A stretch of 64,000 bases of DNA from CAWGJC01 sp965276665 (GTDB lineage: Bacteria > Pseudomonadota > Alphaproteobacteria > Acetobacterales > Acetobacteraceae), in assembly GCA_965276665.1 (NCBI GenBank), contig OZ255620.1:744001-808000 (forward strand), written 5' to 3'. A program made the position numbers and the translations under genes. Positions 1-8,889 of this stretch are shown here, in pieces (position 1 is the first letter of the stretch; every line of letters begins with the position of its first letter). The notes under the pieces were generated by a model. That model searched no databases. It had not been told where the DNA came from and worked only from the letters and a program-made list of their open reading frames with translations.

Positions 1-411
1 CCAGCCGAGCGCGCCCGCGAGTCGGCGAAGGTCGGGGAATAAAGTGAGCATCTCCTCGATTTCCGCCTCGCGCGTGACGCGCGTCAGGCGGCCGCGATTG
101 GACGCGCCGAGCAGGATGTTCTCGCGCACCGTCAGGCCGGGGAAGATGCGCCGCCCCTCCGGCACGTGGGAGACGCCGGCGCGCACGATCGCACCCGGCC
201 CCTTGCCGAGGATCGGCTGGCCATCGAGCAGGATCCGCCCCGACGCATGCGCGAGCAGGCCGGAGATCGCCCGCAAGGTCGTCGTCTTGCCCGCGCCATT
301 GGCGCCAAGCAGGGCCACGATCTCGCCTTGCTCGACCGTGAGGTCGAGCCCGTGCAGCACCTCGCCCGCATTGTAGCGGGCGCGCAGCCCCTCGATCGCG
401 AGCAAGGTCAT
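1..411 (-). CDS. livF: Branched-chain amino acid ABC transporter ATP-binding protein LivF (3' end outside window)
   Basis: The visible 137 codons are the N-terminal part of a LivF-type ATPase. A Walker A motif GANGAGKT lies near residue 36, and the stretch VPEGRRIFPGLTVRENI is typical of the LivF branch. The protein would sit on the cytoplasmic face and power uptake of branched-chain amino acids or related amides and acids. Its ATG overlaps the stop codon of the livM-livG fusion as ATGA, so the two are probably translationally coupled. The Walker B and signature regions lie beyond the window edge. Confidence 0.9.
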   Translation of the reverse strand, partial: MTLLAIEGLRARYNAGEVLHGLDLTVEQGEIVALLGANGAGKTTTLRAISGLLAHASGRILLDGQPILGKGPGAIVRAGVSHVPEGRRIFPGLTVRENILLGASNRGRLTRVTREAEIEEMLTLFPDLRRLAGALGW

Positions 412-2216
412 GCGGCCTGCGGCTCCCCGAGATAGGCGGCGATCACCTCCGGATGGCTCAGCACCTCGCGCGGCGTTCCGTCGGCGATGCGTTTGCCGAA
501 ATTGAGCACGGTGATGTGGTCGGCGACCGCCTCGATCAGCTTCATGTCGTGCTCGATCACCAGGATGGTGAGGCCGTGGCCCTTGAGCCGGCGCAGCAGC
601 TGGCCGAGCTCCTGCTTTTCGGTGGAGTTCAGCCCGGCCGCCGGCTCATCGAGCAGCAGGATGTCGGGCGAGCCGGCGAGCGCGCGCGCAATCTCGACAT
701 AGCGCTGATGCCCATACGGCAGCGAGCCCACCGACGCGGACGCTTCCTCCCGCAGGCCGACGAAATCGAGCGCCGCCAGCGCGCGCGCCACCACGGCGGC
801 GCTCTCCCGCACGTCGTTGCCGGGACGCTCGGCGCCGATCATCACGTTCTCCAGCACGGTCAGCCCACGGAAGACGCGGATGTTCTGATAGGTACGCGTC
901 ATGCCGCGCCGCGTGCGCATGTGCGGCGCCATCGTGCCGAGCACCGCGTCGCCGAGCCGGACCGTGCCGGAGGTGGCGCGGTAGAGGCCGGAGATCACGT
1001 TCAGGAAGGTGGTCTTGCCCGAGCCGTTCGGCCCGATCAGCGCATGCACGCTGCCGCGGCGGACCGAGAAGCTCACCCCGTCGAGCGCCTTCAGCCCGCC
1101 GAAATGCTTGGCGAGATTGTCAACCGTCAGGACGGCGGCGGCCGGCGCGGCTCCTAGGGTGGCTGGGCCGGCATGTTGGCTGAGCAGCGGCAGCGGCGGA
1201 ATGCGTCCGGTCACCGCGCGCGCGGGGCGATACAGGCGGCGCGCCGCCCAGCCCCAGATACCTTCGGGGAGGAAGATCATGATGAGGATGACGGCGGCGC
1301 CGTAGATCGCGAGATAGGCCTGGCGCAGGAAGCGCAGCCATTCCGGCAGGATCACCAGCGTGAAGGTGCCGAGCAGCGCGCCGAACGGGCTCTGCACGCC
1401 GCCCAGCAGCGCCATCGTCAGCATCACCACGCTTTCGTCGAAGGTGAACTGATCGGGGCTCACATAGGAGAACGCGCCGGCGAACAACGCGCCCCCGAGG
1501 CCGCCCAGCAGCGCGCTGATGCCGAACGACACCACCTTGATGCGGAATACATGGATGCCGCAGGTGCCGGCGGCGATCTCGTTGTCGCGCACCGCCTGCA
1601 TCGCCCGGCCGAGCCGGCTCAGCTTGAGCCGCCAGGCGAACAGCATCACGCAGACCAGCAGCACCAGGCAGAGCCCGAGATAGGCATGACCGCCGGTGAA
1701 GAATTCCGGCCGCGGGATGCCGGACACCCCGTCCGGTCCGCCGGTCAGCCCGATCCAATTGGTCAGCACGAGGGTGAGGATCACCTGGAAGCTGATCGTC
1801 ACCATCGCGAGGTAATGGCCGCCAAGCCGGAGGCTCGCGAAGCCGAGCAGCAGCCCGAACGCGCCGCATACGATCATCGCGGCGATGGTGGCGATCAGGA
1901 ATGGCACGCCGGCATGCACGGTGAGCAGCGCCAGCACGTAGGAGCCCATGCCGAGGAAACCCGCCTGCGTCAGCGAGATCTGTCCGCAATAGCCGAGCAC
2001 GACGACCAGGCCGGAAACCCCGATCGCGTAAGTCGCGGCCTGCATAATGATGTTGAGGTAATAGCCCTGCCCCGGCGCCACCGCGGCCACCGCAATCGCG
2101 ATCACCAAGCCGATGAGCGCCGTCGGCAGCCCGCGCCACCAGCGCGCGGCGGGAATCACCGCCAGCTCGTCGAGCGGGATGTCTGCCGCGTCCGCGCGGA
2201 TCGCCTCGGCCGTCAT
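408..2216 (-). CDS. livM-livG: Fused LivM-LivG: branched-chain amino acid ABC permease plus ATPase
   Basis: This 602-residue protein joins two subunits that are usually separate. Residues about 30-335 are a LivM-like permease with many hydrophobic segments and the conserved EAA-like region around SRLGRAMQAVRDNEIAA. Residues about 362-600 are a LivG-like ATPase with Walker A GPNGSGKT at 395-402, a signature-like SLPYGHQRYVEIARAL and Walker B ILLLDEPAAGLN. A short linker rich in Pro and Ala joins the halves. The frame is open throughout, so the fusion is real rather than a missed stop. LivM-LivG fusions occur elsewhere in proteobacteria. It lies between livH and livF with 4-base overlaps on both sides. 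The substrate cannot be told from sequence. Confidence 0.93.
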   Translation of the reverse strand: MTAEAIRADAADIPLDELAVIPAARWWRGLPTALIGLVIAIAVAAVAPGQGYYLNIIMQAATYAIGVSGLVVVLGYCGQISLTQAGFLGMGSYVLALLTVHAGVPFLIATIAAMIVCGAFGLLLGFASLRLGGHYLAMVTISFQVILTLVLTNWIGLTGGPDGVSGIPRPEFFTGGHAYLGLCLVLLVCVMLFAWRLKLSRLGRAMQAVRDNEIAAGTCGIHVFRIKVVSFGISALLGGLGGALFAGAFSYVSPDQFTFDESVVMLTMALLGGVQSPFGALLGTFTLVILPEWLRFLRQAYLAIYGAAVILIMIFLPEGIWGWAARRLYRPARAVTGRIPPLPLLSQHAGPATLGAAPAAAVLTVDNLAKHFGGLKALDGVSFSVRRGSVHALIGPNGSGKTTFLNVISGLYRATSGTVRLGDAVLGTMAPHMRTRRGMTRTYQNIRVFRGLTVLENVMIGAERPGNDVRESAAVVARALAALDFVGLREEASASVGSLPYGHQRYVEIARALAGSPDILLLDEPAAGLNSTEKQELGQLLRRLKGHGLTILVIEHDMKLIEAVADHITVLNFGKRIADGTPREVLSHPEVIAAYLGEPQAA

Positions 2217-3091
2217 GCCTTCTCCGCGATCAGCTCGCCGAACAGGCCCTGGGGCCTGACCAACAGCACGAGCAGCAGGATGACGAAACCGAACGCATCC
2301 TTGTACGGCGTCGAGATGTAGGCGGCCCCAAGCGTCTCGGCGAGCCCGATGATCAACCCGCCCAGGATCGCACCCGGGATACTGCCGAAGCCGCCGATGA
2401 TGTTCGCGGCGAAGGCCTTGAGCGCGATCGTCGCCCCCATGCCGACGGAGACGAACAGCACCGGCGCCACCAGCACGCCGGCGAGCGCGCCGAGCGCCGC
2501 GCTGTACGCGAAGGTGATCAGCACCATGCCGGCGACCGAGATGCCGAGCAGCGCCGCCATCTCCTTGTCTTGCGAGGTGGCCTGCAGCTTCTTGCCGAGC
2601 GTCGTCTTCTCGAACACCACGTATTGCAGCGCCACCATCAGGATCGCGAAGACGATGATCGCGAGATACTGGCTGTCGACGAAGACCGACCCGACCATGA
2701 AGCCGCCGCCGGCGAACAGGCCGGAGACGGTCGCCGGGCTCGGCCCGTAGATCGCGAGCACCGCGTTCGGCATTAGGATCGAGGCGCCGATCGTGCTGAT
2801 GATGACGGTGAGCTGCCCGCGATTGCGGAGCGGCCAGTAGACCGCGCCGGCGAACAGCACGCCGAACCCCGCCATCAGCACGATCGCGAGCAGGAACGCC
2901 GCCCAGTACGGCACGCCGACGCCCACCAGGAGAACCAGCATGATGTAGGCGCCCAGCATCGAGAACTGGCCTTGCGCGAAGTTCACCACGTTGGCGGCGC
3001 GGATCAGCAGCACGAAGCCAAGCGAGGCGATGGCGTAGATCGCCCCGATCCCGAGCCCGGTGAACAAAAGCTGCGGGAGGATGCTCAGCAC
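2213..3091 (-). CDS. livH: Branched-chain amino acid ABC transporter permease LivH
   Basis: This 292-residue, very hydrophobic protein has the LivH hallmarks: LGFVLLIRAANVVNFAQGQFSMLGAY near residue 25 and, near residue 165, an EAA-loop-like segment KTTLGKKLQATSQDKEMAALLGI. It should form the inner-membrane channel with the LivM half of the downstream fusion. The stop codon overlaps the ATG of livM-livG as ATGA. It is separated from livK by a 113-bp gap that is almost wholly a family B repeat. Confidence 0.93.
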   Translation of the reverse strand: MLSILPQLLFTGLGIGAIYAIASLGFVLLIRAANVVNFAQGQFSMLGAYIMLVLLVGVGVPYWAAFLLAIVLMAGFGVLFAGAVYWPLRNRGQLTVIISTIGASILMPNAVLAIYGPSPATVSGLFAGGGFMVGSVFVDSQYLAIIVFAILMVALQYVVFEKTTLGKKLQATSQDKEMAALLGISVAGMVLITFAYSAALGALAGVLVAPVLFVSVGMGATIALKAFAANIIGGFGSIPGAILGGLIIGLAETLGAAYISTPYKDAFGFVILLLVLLVRPQGLFGELIAEKA

Positions 3092-3101
3092 GTCGCCGGA
3101 C

Positions 3102-3208
3102 CTAGAGCACGTTCCGTTCGCATCCGCTCACTCCACAGGCTCTCGCTCTTTGTTTTGGCGAGCATCTTATCCGCTCGAACGATTCTATTCGAACAGATGA
3201 TGCTCTAG
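3102..3208. repeat. Intergenic repeat family B, copy B1 (CTAG-bounded, hairpin-forming)
   Basis: This roughly 107-bp element fills the livH-livK gap. It is highly similar to 44570-44677 (copy B2), sharing for example CCGTTCGCAT, ACAGGCTCT, TTTTGGCGAGCATCTT and GATGATGCTCTAG. Both ends are CTAG (3102-3105 and 3205-3208). The distal part can fold: ATCCGCTCGAACG pairs imperfectly with a matching arm after a short loop. The CTAG at 3205-3208 contains the TAG stop of livK on the minus strand. No reading frame or transposase is present. Confidence 0.8.
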
Positions 3209-4350
3209 GAGGGCTTGGGGAATTCGACGTATTTGATGAAGTTTATCTTGCCGCTCTGATTCTGCACCACGCTGTAGCCGTGCAGCCCGTCGCCGTTCTG
3301 GTCGAAATCGTACTCGCCCTCCGCGCCCTTGTAGCCCTGGATGGCCAGGACCGCGGTGCGGATCGCGTCCGGCGCGGTGCTCTTCGCATTGCCGATCGCG
3401 GTCGCAAGGACGTTGATCGCGTCGTATGCCCAGGAGCTCTGATTGTCCGGCAGGTTCTTGAAACGCGCCTGGTAAACATCCGCAAAGGCTTTCGAGGCCG
3501 GGCTCGCCCCCACCGCGTAATCGGCGACGCCGTAGGTGTCGTAGAGCGCGGGGCCGGCGAGCTCGAGCGCCGAGGTGTCGACGATCGAGGGCGAGCCGAG
3601 CCAGGGCGTGCGCACGCCGAGCTGGCGGAGCTGCTTGGCGAAGACGCCGAGATCGGTCTCGTAGGTGAAGTAGCTGGTGATGAGATCGGCGCCGGAACTG
3701 CGCACCTGCAGCACCGTCGGCGTGAAATCCGTCTGCTGGTTGGTGTAGCCGGCATTCAGCACGGGCGTGACGCCGAGCGCCTTGAGCTCGCTGGTGAGCG
3801 CGTCGCGGCCGCCGGTGCCGAACGCGTCCGTCGAGTAGATCAGCGCCACCTTCTTGTGGCCGAGCGTCTGCACGCCATAGGCGGCGATCGTCTTCGCCGA
3901 ATAGGTGTCGTTCGGGCGGCAGCGGAACAGCCACTGATTACCCTGATGGGTGAGCCGCGGATCGGTGCCGCCGATCATCATCGGCTTGCCAATCTTCAGC
4001 ACGTCGGGCGCCATCGCCTGCACCTGCGTCGAGCGGATCGACCCGATGAACGCGACCATCGAGGCGTCGGAGGCGAGCTTGCTGAAGGCGAGCACCGCGC
4101 CGGGGTTCGTCGTCTGGTCGTCGGCGACGACCATCTCGAGCTTGCGGCCGAGCAGGCCGCCCTTGGCATTCACCGCGTCGATCGCCAAGGTGATGCCGTT
4201 CCGCATGAACTGGCCGGATTGCGCGGCGGCGCCGGTCTGCGGCGAGACCACGCCGATGCGGATCGTATCGGCCGCGTGGGCGATGATCGCCGGGGCGGCA
4301 AGCGAGGCGGCGGTGCCGAGCACAACCGCCCGGCGCGAAATCTCGACCAT
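3205..4350 (-). CDS. livK: Branched-chain amino acid type ABC transporter substrate-binding protein LivK
   Basis: This 381-residue periplasmic binding protein starts with a twin-arginine-like leader (EISRRAVVLGTAASLAAPAIIAHA). The mature part begins DTIRIGVVSPQTGAAAQSG, typical of the Leu/Ile/Val-binding family (Peripla_BP_6), and the body contains DDQTTNPGAVLAFSKL and the usual second lobe. The start has an upstream GGAGG-like ribosome site. It is the first transport gene of the liv cluster and follows an SDR gene by about 110 bp. Its stop codon lies inside the terminal CTAG of repeat B1. The ligand may be an amino acid, amide, urea or aromatic acid, since this family is broad. Confidence 0.92.
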   Translation of the reverse strand: MVEISRRAVVLGTAASLAAPAIIAHAADTIRIGVVSPQTGAAAQSGQFMRNGITLAIDAVNAKGGLLGRKLEMVVADDQTTNPGAVLAFSKLASDASMVAFIGSIRSTQVQAMAPDVLKIGKPMMIGGTDPRLTHQGNQWLFRCRPNDTYSAKTIAAYGVQTLGHKKVALIYSTDAFGTGGRDALTSELKALGVTPVLNAGYTNQQTDFTPTVLQVRSSGADLITSYFTYETDLGVFAKQLRQLGVRTPWLGSPSIVDTSALELAGPALYDTYGVADYAVGASPASKAFADVYQARFKNLPDNQSSWAYDAINVLATAIGNAKSTAPDAIRTAVLAIQGYKGAEGEYDFDQNGDGLHGYSVVQNQSGKINFIKYVEFPKPS

Positions 4351-4374
4351 GGGACACTCCTCCAGGACCGCCTT

Positions 4375-4406
4375 CCGACGGGCGGATCGGGCGGCATGCC
4401 CGTCGG
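4375..4406. promoter_or_regulatory. Inverted repeat in the livK leader region
   Basis: CCGACGGGC (4375-4383) and GCCCGTCGG (4398-4406) are perfect 9-base inverted repeats with a 14-base spacer. They lie 25-56 bases upstream of the livK start, in the gap between the SDR gene and livK. They could form a hairpin in the transcript or an operator in DNA. There is no T-run after either arm, so it is not a typical intrinsic terminator. Function is inferred from position only. Confidence 0.3.
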
Positions 4407-4460
4407 GCTACATTGCAGAAGGGCCTCCCCCTCCGCAAGATGACGGCCAGGACTACCCCG

Positions 4461-5258
4461 TCAGATGGGTTCCAGGGTCAGCTCGCCGGTCATCAGCCGG
4501 TTGCCGGCCATCAGCCCGCCATCCACCGGCAGCACGGTGCCCGAGATGAAAGCCGCCTCGTCGGAGGCGAGGAAGCAGGCGGCGCGCGCCACGTCCACCG
4601 GTTCCGCGACGCGGCCGAGCGGATACCATTTGCGCAGATTTTCGAAGATCTCGGGGCTTTTCGCGATGCGCCGGCTCCAGGCGGGCGTGCGCACCGTGCC
4701 GGGGCAGACGATGTTGGCGCGGATGCCGAACGGCCCGTACTCCACCGCCATCGAGCGGGTGTAGCTGACCAGGGCGGCCTTCGCCGCGCTATAGGCGGGG
4801 TTGCCGAACACCGCGAGCCCGTTCACCGAGCCGATCAGCACGATGCTCCCGGCGCGCCGCGCCCGCATCGGCGCGAGCACGGCCTCGACCGAATGGTACT
4901 GCCCGGCGACGTTGTTCGCGATGTCGTCCCGCCAGCCCGCGGCATCGGTCGAGCGCAGCGAGGCGGCGCTGTTGCCGGTCGAGGCGTTGGCGATCAGGAC
5001 ATCAACCTCGCCGAGCGCCGCGACGGCGGCATCCACCGCGGCATGCAGCGCGGGGCGGTCGGTGATGTCGGCCGCGGCGCCGTGCACGCGCGCGCCGTTC
5101 GCCGCCAGCGCTTGCACCCGCTCCGCCACCTCGTTCTCCTTGCGGTCGCAGAGGATCACCGCGGCGCCTTCCGCGAGGAACACGTCGACGATCGCGCTGC
5201 CGATGCCGCCGACCGCACCGGTGACCAGCGCCACCTTGCCTTCGAGACGCAAACCCAT
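4461..5258 (-). CDS. SDR-family NAD(P)-dependent oxidoreductase
   Basis: This is a 265-residue classical short-chain dehydrogenase/reductase. The cofactor motif TGAVGGIG sits near residue 13, the NAG-like motif is IANAS, and the active site has Ser in LIGSVNG and Tyr/Lys in AYSAAKAALVSYTRSMAVEYG. The C-terminus has the common DGGLMAGNR segment. The start at 5258 is chosen because GGAGGAAAG lies just upstream; a longer in-frame extension overlaps the upstream gene in a shifted frame and is not credible. It is 17 bp downstream of an unrecognised enzyme-like gene and upstream of livK, suggesting one catabolic operon. The substrate is unknown. Confidence 0.9.
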   Translation of the reverse strand: MGLRLEGKVALVTGAVGGIGSAIVDVFLAEGAAVILCDRKENEVAERVQALAANGARVHGAAADITDRPALHAAVDAAVAALGEVDVLIANASTGNSAASLRSTDAAGWRDDIANNVAGQYHSVEAVLAPMRARRAGSIVLIGSVNGLAVFGNPAYSAAKAALVSYTRSMAVEYGPFGIRANIVCPGTVRTPAWSRRIAKSPEIFENLRKWYPLGRVAEPVDVARAACFLASDEAAFISGTVLPVDGGLMAGNRLMTGELTLEPI

Positions 5259-5275
5259 CTTTCCTCCGCTCCCGC

Positions 5276-6463
5276 CTACCGGCGGTTCAATCCGCCGAGC
5301 GCGCGGCCGATCCAGTCCAGATTGGCGCGGCGCACATGGCCGAAATTGTAGAACCCGAACCCGTCGATGCCGGCGGCGTCGATCTCGCGCACCGTGCGCG
5401 CGAACCCGCCCTCCTCGGCCCAGTCCGGCGGCCCGGGACGCAGCACGCAGCGGATCGGTGACGCGCCGATCCGCCGGCGCACCTCGCCGAGATCGGCGGC
5501 GGCCGCCTGCCAGGAGGGTTCGTAGAGGCATAGCTCGAGCCCGTCCGCCGCGGCGGCGAGCGCGGCCAGATCCGCCCCCTCCACCCAGCCGGCGGCGCTC
5601 GGCCGGCGCACGCCTGGGATGACGAAAAGCTCGGCGTCTTTCCGCACACCGGCGCGGATGCCGGCGACGAGTCCGGTCACCACCGTACAGCGCCAGCGTA
5701 GGAAGGCGGCGAGCTCCGCATCGGCAAGCAGATCGGCCGCGATCCAGTGCTGGGCGATTCCAGCCGGCGTGTCGAGCGCGGCGCGCAGATAGTGATCGAT
5801 CCGCTCGGCGATGCGCGTCTGCAACCCCGCCGCGTCGATGCCGGCGCGCGTCGCACCTGCGACGCAATGCGTGCAGAAGCAGAGGCCGAGATGCAGATCG
5901 AGCCACGGATTGGCGGCGATCAGCGCGAATTCGTGGTGATAGCCGTGCTGGTAGGGCAGGAAGCCCGCGGTCTCCAGCACCAGGCCGCGCACCGGATAGC
6001 GGTCGGCGATATCGGCGCAGAGCGCGACGGCATAGTCCCGCACATCGGGATGCGACGGACACAGGCTGTATCGGTAGGGATCGCCGAACGCGTTGCGGAC
6101 GACGCATTCCGGATGCGCGAGGCCGAGCCGCGTGTTGTGCAGCAGCACGGTCCAGGCGGTGACGGCGATGTCGCGGTGTTCGGCAAAGGCGCCGAACGGA
6201 TCGCCTTCGGAGGCGACGCTCCGCTTCGGCTTGATGCGGCCGTAGCGCTCGGGGCGCGCGGCGAAATGCGCGCAGCCATCCTCGGGAAAGATCACGCGCG
6301 CGCCGGCGCCGTGCGGACGGATGAACTTGCCGGCGTGATAGCTCGCGGCGAGGCAGAGCGTGTCGAGCGAGAGGCGGCGCATCTCCTCGGCGAACCGGTC
6401 GGGCGCCTCCTCCGCGACATCCCAGACATAGGCGTAGAGTCCGTGATACGGCGTGCGGCGCAT
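5276..6463 (-). CDS. Conserved hypothetical protein, possibly a TIM-barrel glycosidase-like enzyme
   Basis: This 395-residue soluble protein has no signal peptide. The start MRRTPYHGLYAYVWDVAEE is chosen because it begins the conserved-looking part; the open frame runs further upstream through non-coding-looking sequence. Features include ITAWTVLLHNTRLGLAHPE-like barrel strands, GLVLETAGFLPYQHGYHHE, a cysteine motif LCFCTHC and, near the end, DGFGFYNFGHVRRANLDWI. This alternation resembles uncharacterised TIM-barrel proteins related to glycoside hydrolases, but I cannot name a family with confidence. It probably heads the minus-strand operon with the SDR and liv genes and diverges from a sugar importer. 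Confidence 0.6.
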   Translation of the reverse strand: MRRTPYHGLYAYVWDVAEEAPDRFAEEMRRLSLDTLCLAASYHAGKFIRPHGAGARVIFPEDGCAHFAARPERYGRIKPKRSVASEGDPFGAFAEHRDIAVTAWTVLLHNTRLGLAHPECVVRNAFGDPYRYSLCPSHPDVRDYAVALCADIADRYPVRGLVLETAGFLPYQHGYHHEFALIAANPWLDLHLGLCFCTHCVAGATRAGIDAAGLQTRIAERIDHYLRAALDTPAGIAQHWIAADLLADAELAAFLRWRCTVVTGLVAGIRAGVRKDAELFVIPGVRRPSAAGWVEGADLAALAAAADGLELCLYEPSWQAAAADLGEVRRRIGASPIRCVLRPGPPDWAEEGGFARTVREIDAAGIDGFGFYNFGHVRRANLDWIGRALGGLNRR

Positions 6464-6637
6464 GGCGGGGAGCTTGCCACGCAGTCGCGGCCGCCGGCAA
6501 TGCGCGCTCCGGAACTCTTTGGCGCGGACACCCTCGATCCAGGAAATTTCCGCAACGAAGCTGCTGGACGCGCCGGCCCCGGACGTTGCACGCTCCCCCC
6601 TCACCGCCCGCCGCACCCGTGCCGAGGAGATTGGGAC

Positions 6638-7909
6638 ATGAGACTGACCGGCAAGCGCCTGTTCGCCCGCGTCGCCCGCCACCAGATCGGCCGCCGCTGG
6701 GTGGCGCCCCTCTGCCTTGGGCTCGCCCTGACGCTCGCCGGATTAGGGTCGGCGCGCGCGCAGACCGTGCGCGTCACCGTCGCCTATTACAGCGCCGCAA
6801 CCGGGCCCTACTTCCAGAAAATGGCGGATGAGTTCCACCAGGCCAATCCCGGCATCGACGTCAAGATCGAGGTGGTGAACTGGGAGAGCCTGCTGCAGAA
6901 ACTGCGTACCGACATCGCGGGTGGCACGAATTCCGACATTTCGATTCTCGGCACGCGCTCGCTGCTCGATTTCGTGCGCGACGATCTCGCCGAACCACTC
7001 GACGGCTACATGGATGCGGAGTTCAAAGCCCGCTTCATCTCGCCCTTCCTGCAGCCGGGCACGATCGACGGCAAGGTGTACGGGCTGCCGATCGCCGCCT
7101 CCGCGCGGGCGATGTTCTACAACAAGGCGATGCTGACCAAGGCCGGCTTTCCGAACGGGCCGGCGACCTGGGACGACGTCGTCGCCGCGTCGCAGAAGCT
7201 GAAGGCGGACGGCACGCCCGGCTTCGGGCTGATGGCGAAAGGCAGCGAGGTCGACGTGTACTACTATTACGCGCTCTGGAGCTATGGCGGCGACGTGCTC
7301 GATGCGCACAAGCAGGCAGCGTTCGACAGCCCGGCCGGCGTGCGCGCGCTCACCCTTTACAAGAGCATGGTCGATCAGGGTCTGACGGAACCCGGCGTCA
7401 CCAGCTACACGCGCGAGGATCTGCAGAACCTGTTCAAGCAGGGCCGCGTCGGCATGGTGATCACCGCGCCGTTCCTGATCAACCAGATCGCGAAGGAATC
7501 GCCCAATCTCGATTACGGCATCGTGCCGGTGCCGGCCGGCACCACTTCCTCGACCTACGCGGTGACGGATTCCATCGTGCTGTTCAAGAACTCCAAGGTG
7601 AAGCAGGCGGCCTGGAAGTTCCTCGACTTCCTGTTCACCAAGGCGCCGCGCGTCGCGTTCACCGAGGGTGAGGGTTTCCTGCCGACCACTAAGGCGGAGG
7701 CGGAGGATCCGTATTTCACCAACAACCCGCGGCTCAAGATCTTCGTCGACCTGCTGCCGAAGGCGCATTTCGCGCCGACCGTCACCGGCTGGGACGACAC
7801 GACGAAGGCGGTCTCGGACGCCGTGCAATCGGTCTATATCGGCAAGGCGACGCCGGAAGCGGCGCTGAAGCAGGCGGCGGAACGGGCGGACGAATCCCTC
7901 AACAAGTGA
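6638..7909 (+). CDS. Sugar ABC transporter substrate-binding protein (family 1 extracellular solute-binding)
   Basis: This 423-residue exported binding protein has a long leader with basic residues, a hydrophobic core and an AlaArgAla cleavage region near residue 41 (GSARAQ). The mature protein begins TVRVTVAYYSAATGPYFQKMADEFHQANPGIDV, typical of the SBP_bac_1 (MalE/UgpB-like) family, and WDDVVAASQKLKADG is also characteristic. The ATG at 6638 has GAGGAG upstream. The stop overlaps the next permease start as GTGA. It would deliver a sugar or polyol to the two downstream permeases; the substrate is unknown. Confidence 0.92.
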   Translation: MRLTGKRLFARVARHQIGRRWVAPLCLGLALTLAGLGSARAQTVRVTVAYYSAATGPYFQKMADEFHQANPGIDVKIEVVNWESLLQKLRTDIAGGTNSDISILGTRSLLDFVRDDLAEPLDGYMDAEFKARFISPFLQPGTIDGKVYGLPIAASARAMFYNKAMLTKAGFPNGPATWDDVVAASQKLKADGTPGFGLMAKGSEVDVYYYYALWSYGGDVLDAHKQAAFDSPAGVRALTLYKSMVDQGLTEPGVTSYTREDLQNLFKQGRVGMVITAPFLINQIAKESPNLDYGIVPVPAGTTSSTYAVTDSIVLFKNSKVKQAAWKFLDFLFTKAPRVAFTEGEGFLPTTKAEAEDPYFTNNPRLKIFVDLLPKAHFAPTVTGWDDTTKAVSDAVQSVYIGKATPEAALKQAAERADESLNK

Positions 7910-8889
7910 GTTCCTACCGGGACACGCGGCGCGGCGAGCAGGAGGAGTCCACCCTGCTGCACGTCGGCGCGGTTCCGGCGGGCGCTGCCGTCGGTGTTGT
8001 GTCCGGGCGGTCCCGCCGGCGCGCGCGCAGAGGCGGCGGCGGATGGTGGCTGATCCTGCCGAGCCTCGCCCTGGCGCTCGTGATCATCTGCGTGCCGTTC
8101 TACGAAGTCGTGCTGCTGTCTCTCTCGAATGTGTCCCGGTTCGGGCTCGTGCGCGGCTTTGCCGGATGGGCGAATTTCTCCGACATCCTCTCCGACAGCA
8201 TTTTTCAGGGCACGCTGCTGCGTACCGCGGAATGGGTGATCGGCGTGGTCGGCGGCACGCTGCTGATCTCGATGCCGACCGCGCTCGTCCTGCGGCGTGA
8301 TTTCTACGGGCGGGGCATCGCGCGCACCATCATCATGCTGCCCTGGGCGATGTCGCTCGCGATGGCGGCGGTGGTCTGGCTCTGGGCGTTCAATCCCGAT
8401 TACGGCATGATCGACGCGACGCTGCGCGAGCTCGGCGTGCTGCACGCGCCGGTGCAATGGATGGCGGAAGCGCGCACCGCTTTCCCGGTGGAGATCGCGG
8501 TCGGCATCATCGTCTCGATCCCGTTCACCGCGACCATCCTGCTCGGCGGCCTCACCGCCATACCCGGCGAGATCTACGAGGCGGCGGCGATCGACGGCGC
8601 GCGCCCGCGGCACGCCTTCCTGCATCTGACGCTGCCGATGCTCGGGCCGTTCATCAATATCGCGATCGTTCTGAACGTCATCCACGTGTTCAATTCCTTT
8701 CCGATCATCTGGGTGATGACGGAAGGCGGCCCGGACAACTCGACGCATATCATGGTGACCTATCTCTACGAGCTCTCCTTCCGCCTCGGCCGTCCCGGGC
8801 AGGCGGCCGCGGTCTCGCTGGTGATGCTCGCGATCGTGCTCGCCTTCACCGTGGCCTACATGCGGTTGCGGCGGGAGCAGGCGGCGTGA
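7906..8889 (+). CDS. Sugar ABC transporter permease (MalF/UgpA-like)
   Basis: This 327-residue inner-membrane protein begins with a roughly 45-residue basic, probably cytoplasmic, tail, followed by about six hydrophobic segments. The EAA loop is visible as EIYEAAAIDGARPRHAFLHLTLPML near residue 225. A GTG at 7906 overlapping the previous stop is the likely start, although no strong ribosome site is visible and a downstream start is possible. The stop overlaps the next permease start as GTGA, showing a tight three-gene operon. Confidence 0.9.
   Translation: MSSYRDTRRGEQEESTLLHVGAVPAGAAVGVVSGRSRRRARRGGGGWWLILPSLALALVIICVPFYEVVLLSLSNVSRFGLVRGFAGWANFSDILSDSIFQGTLLRTAEWVIGVVGGTLLISMPTALVLRRDFYGRGIARTIIMLPWAMSLAMAAVVWLWAFNPDYGMIDATLRELGVLHAPVQWMAEARTAFPVEIAVGIIVSIPFTATILLGGLTAIPGEIYEAAAIDGARPRHAFLHLTLPMLGPFINIAIVLNVIHVFNSFPIIWVMTEGGPDNSTHIMVTYLYELSFRLGRPGQAAAVSLVMLAIVLAFTVAYMRLRREQAA

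Noticed and set aside
453..1157. Plus-strand frames opposite the livM-livG fusion
   Set aside because: They are His/Arg/Gly-rich shadows with no family motif, while the opposite strand encodes a complete permease-ATPase protein.
4461..6500. A 679-codon frame that would fuse the SDR to a long upstream extension
   Set aside because: The extension is the shifted-frame shadow of the enzyme-like gene at 5276-6463, and a good ribosome site and ATG mark the SDR start at 5258.
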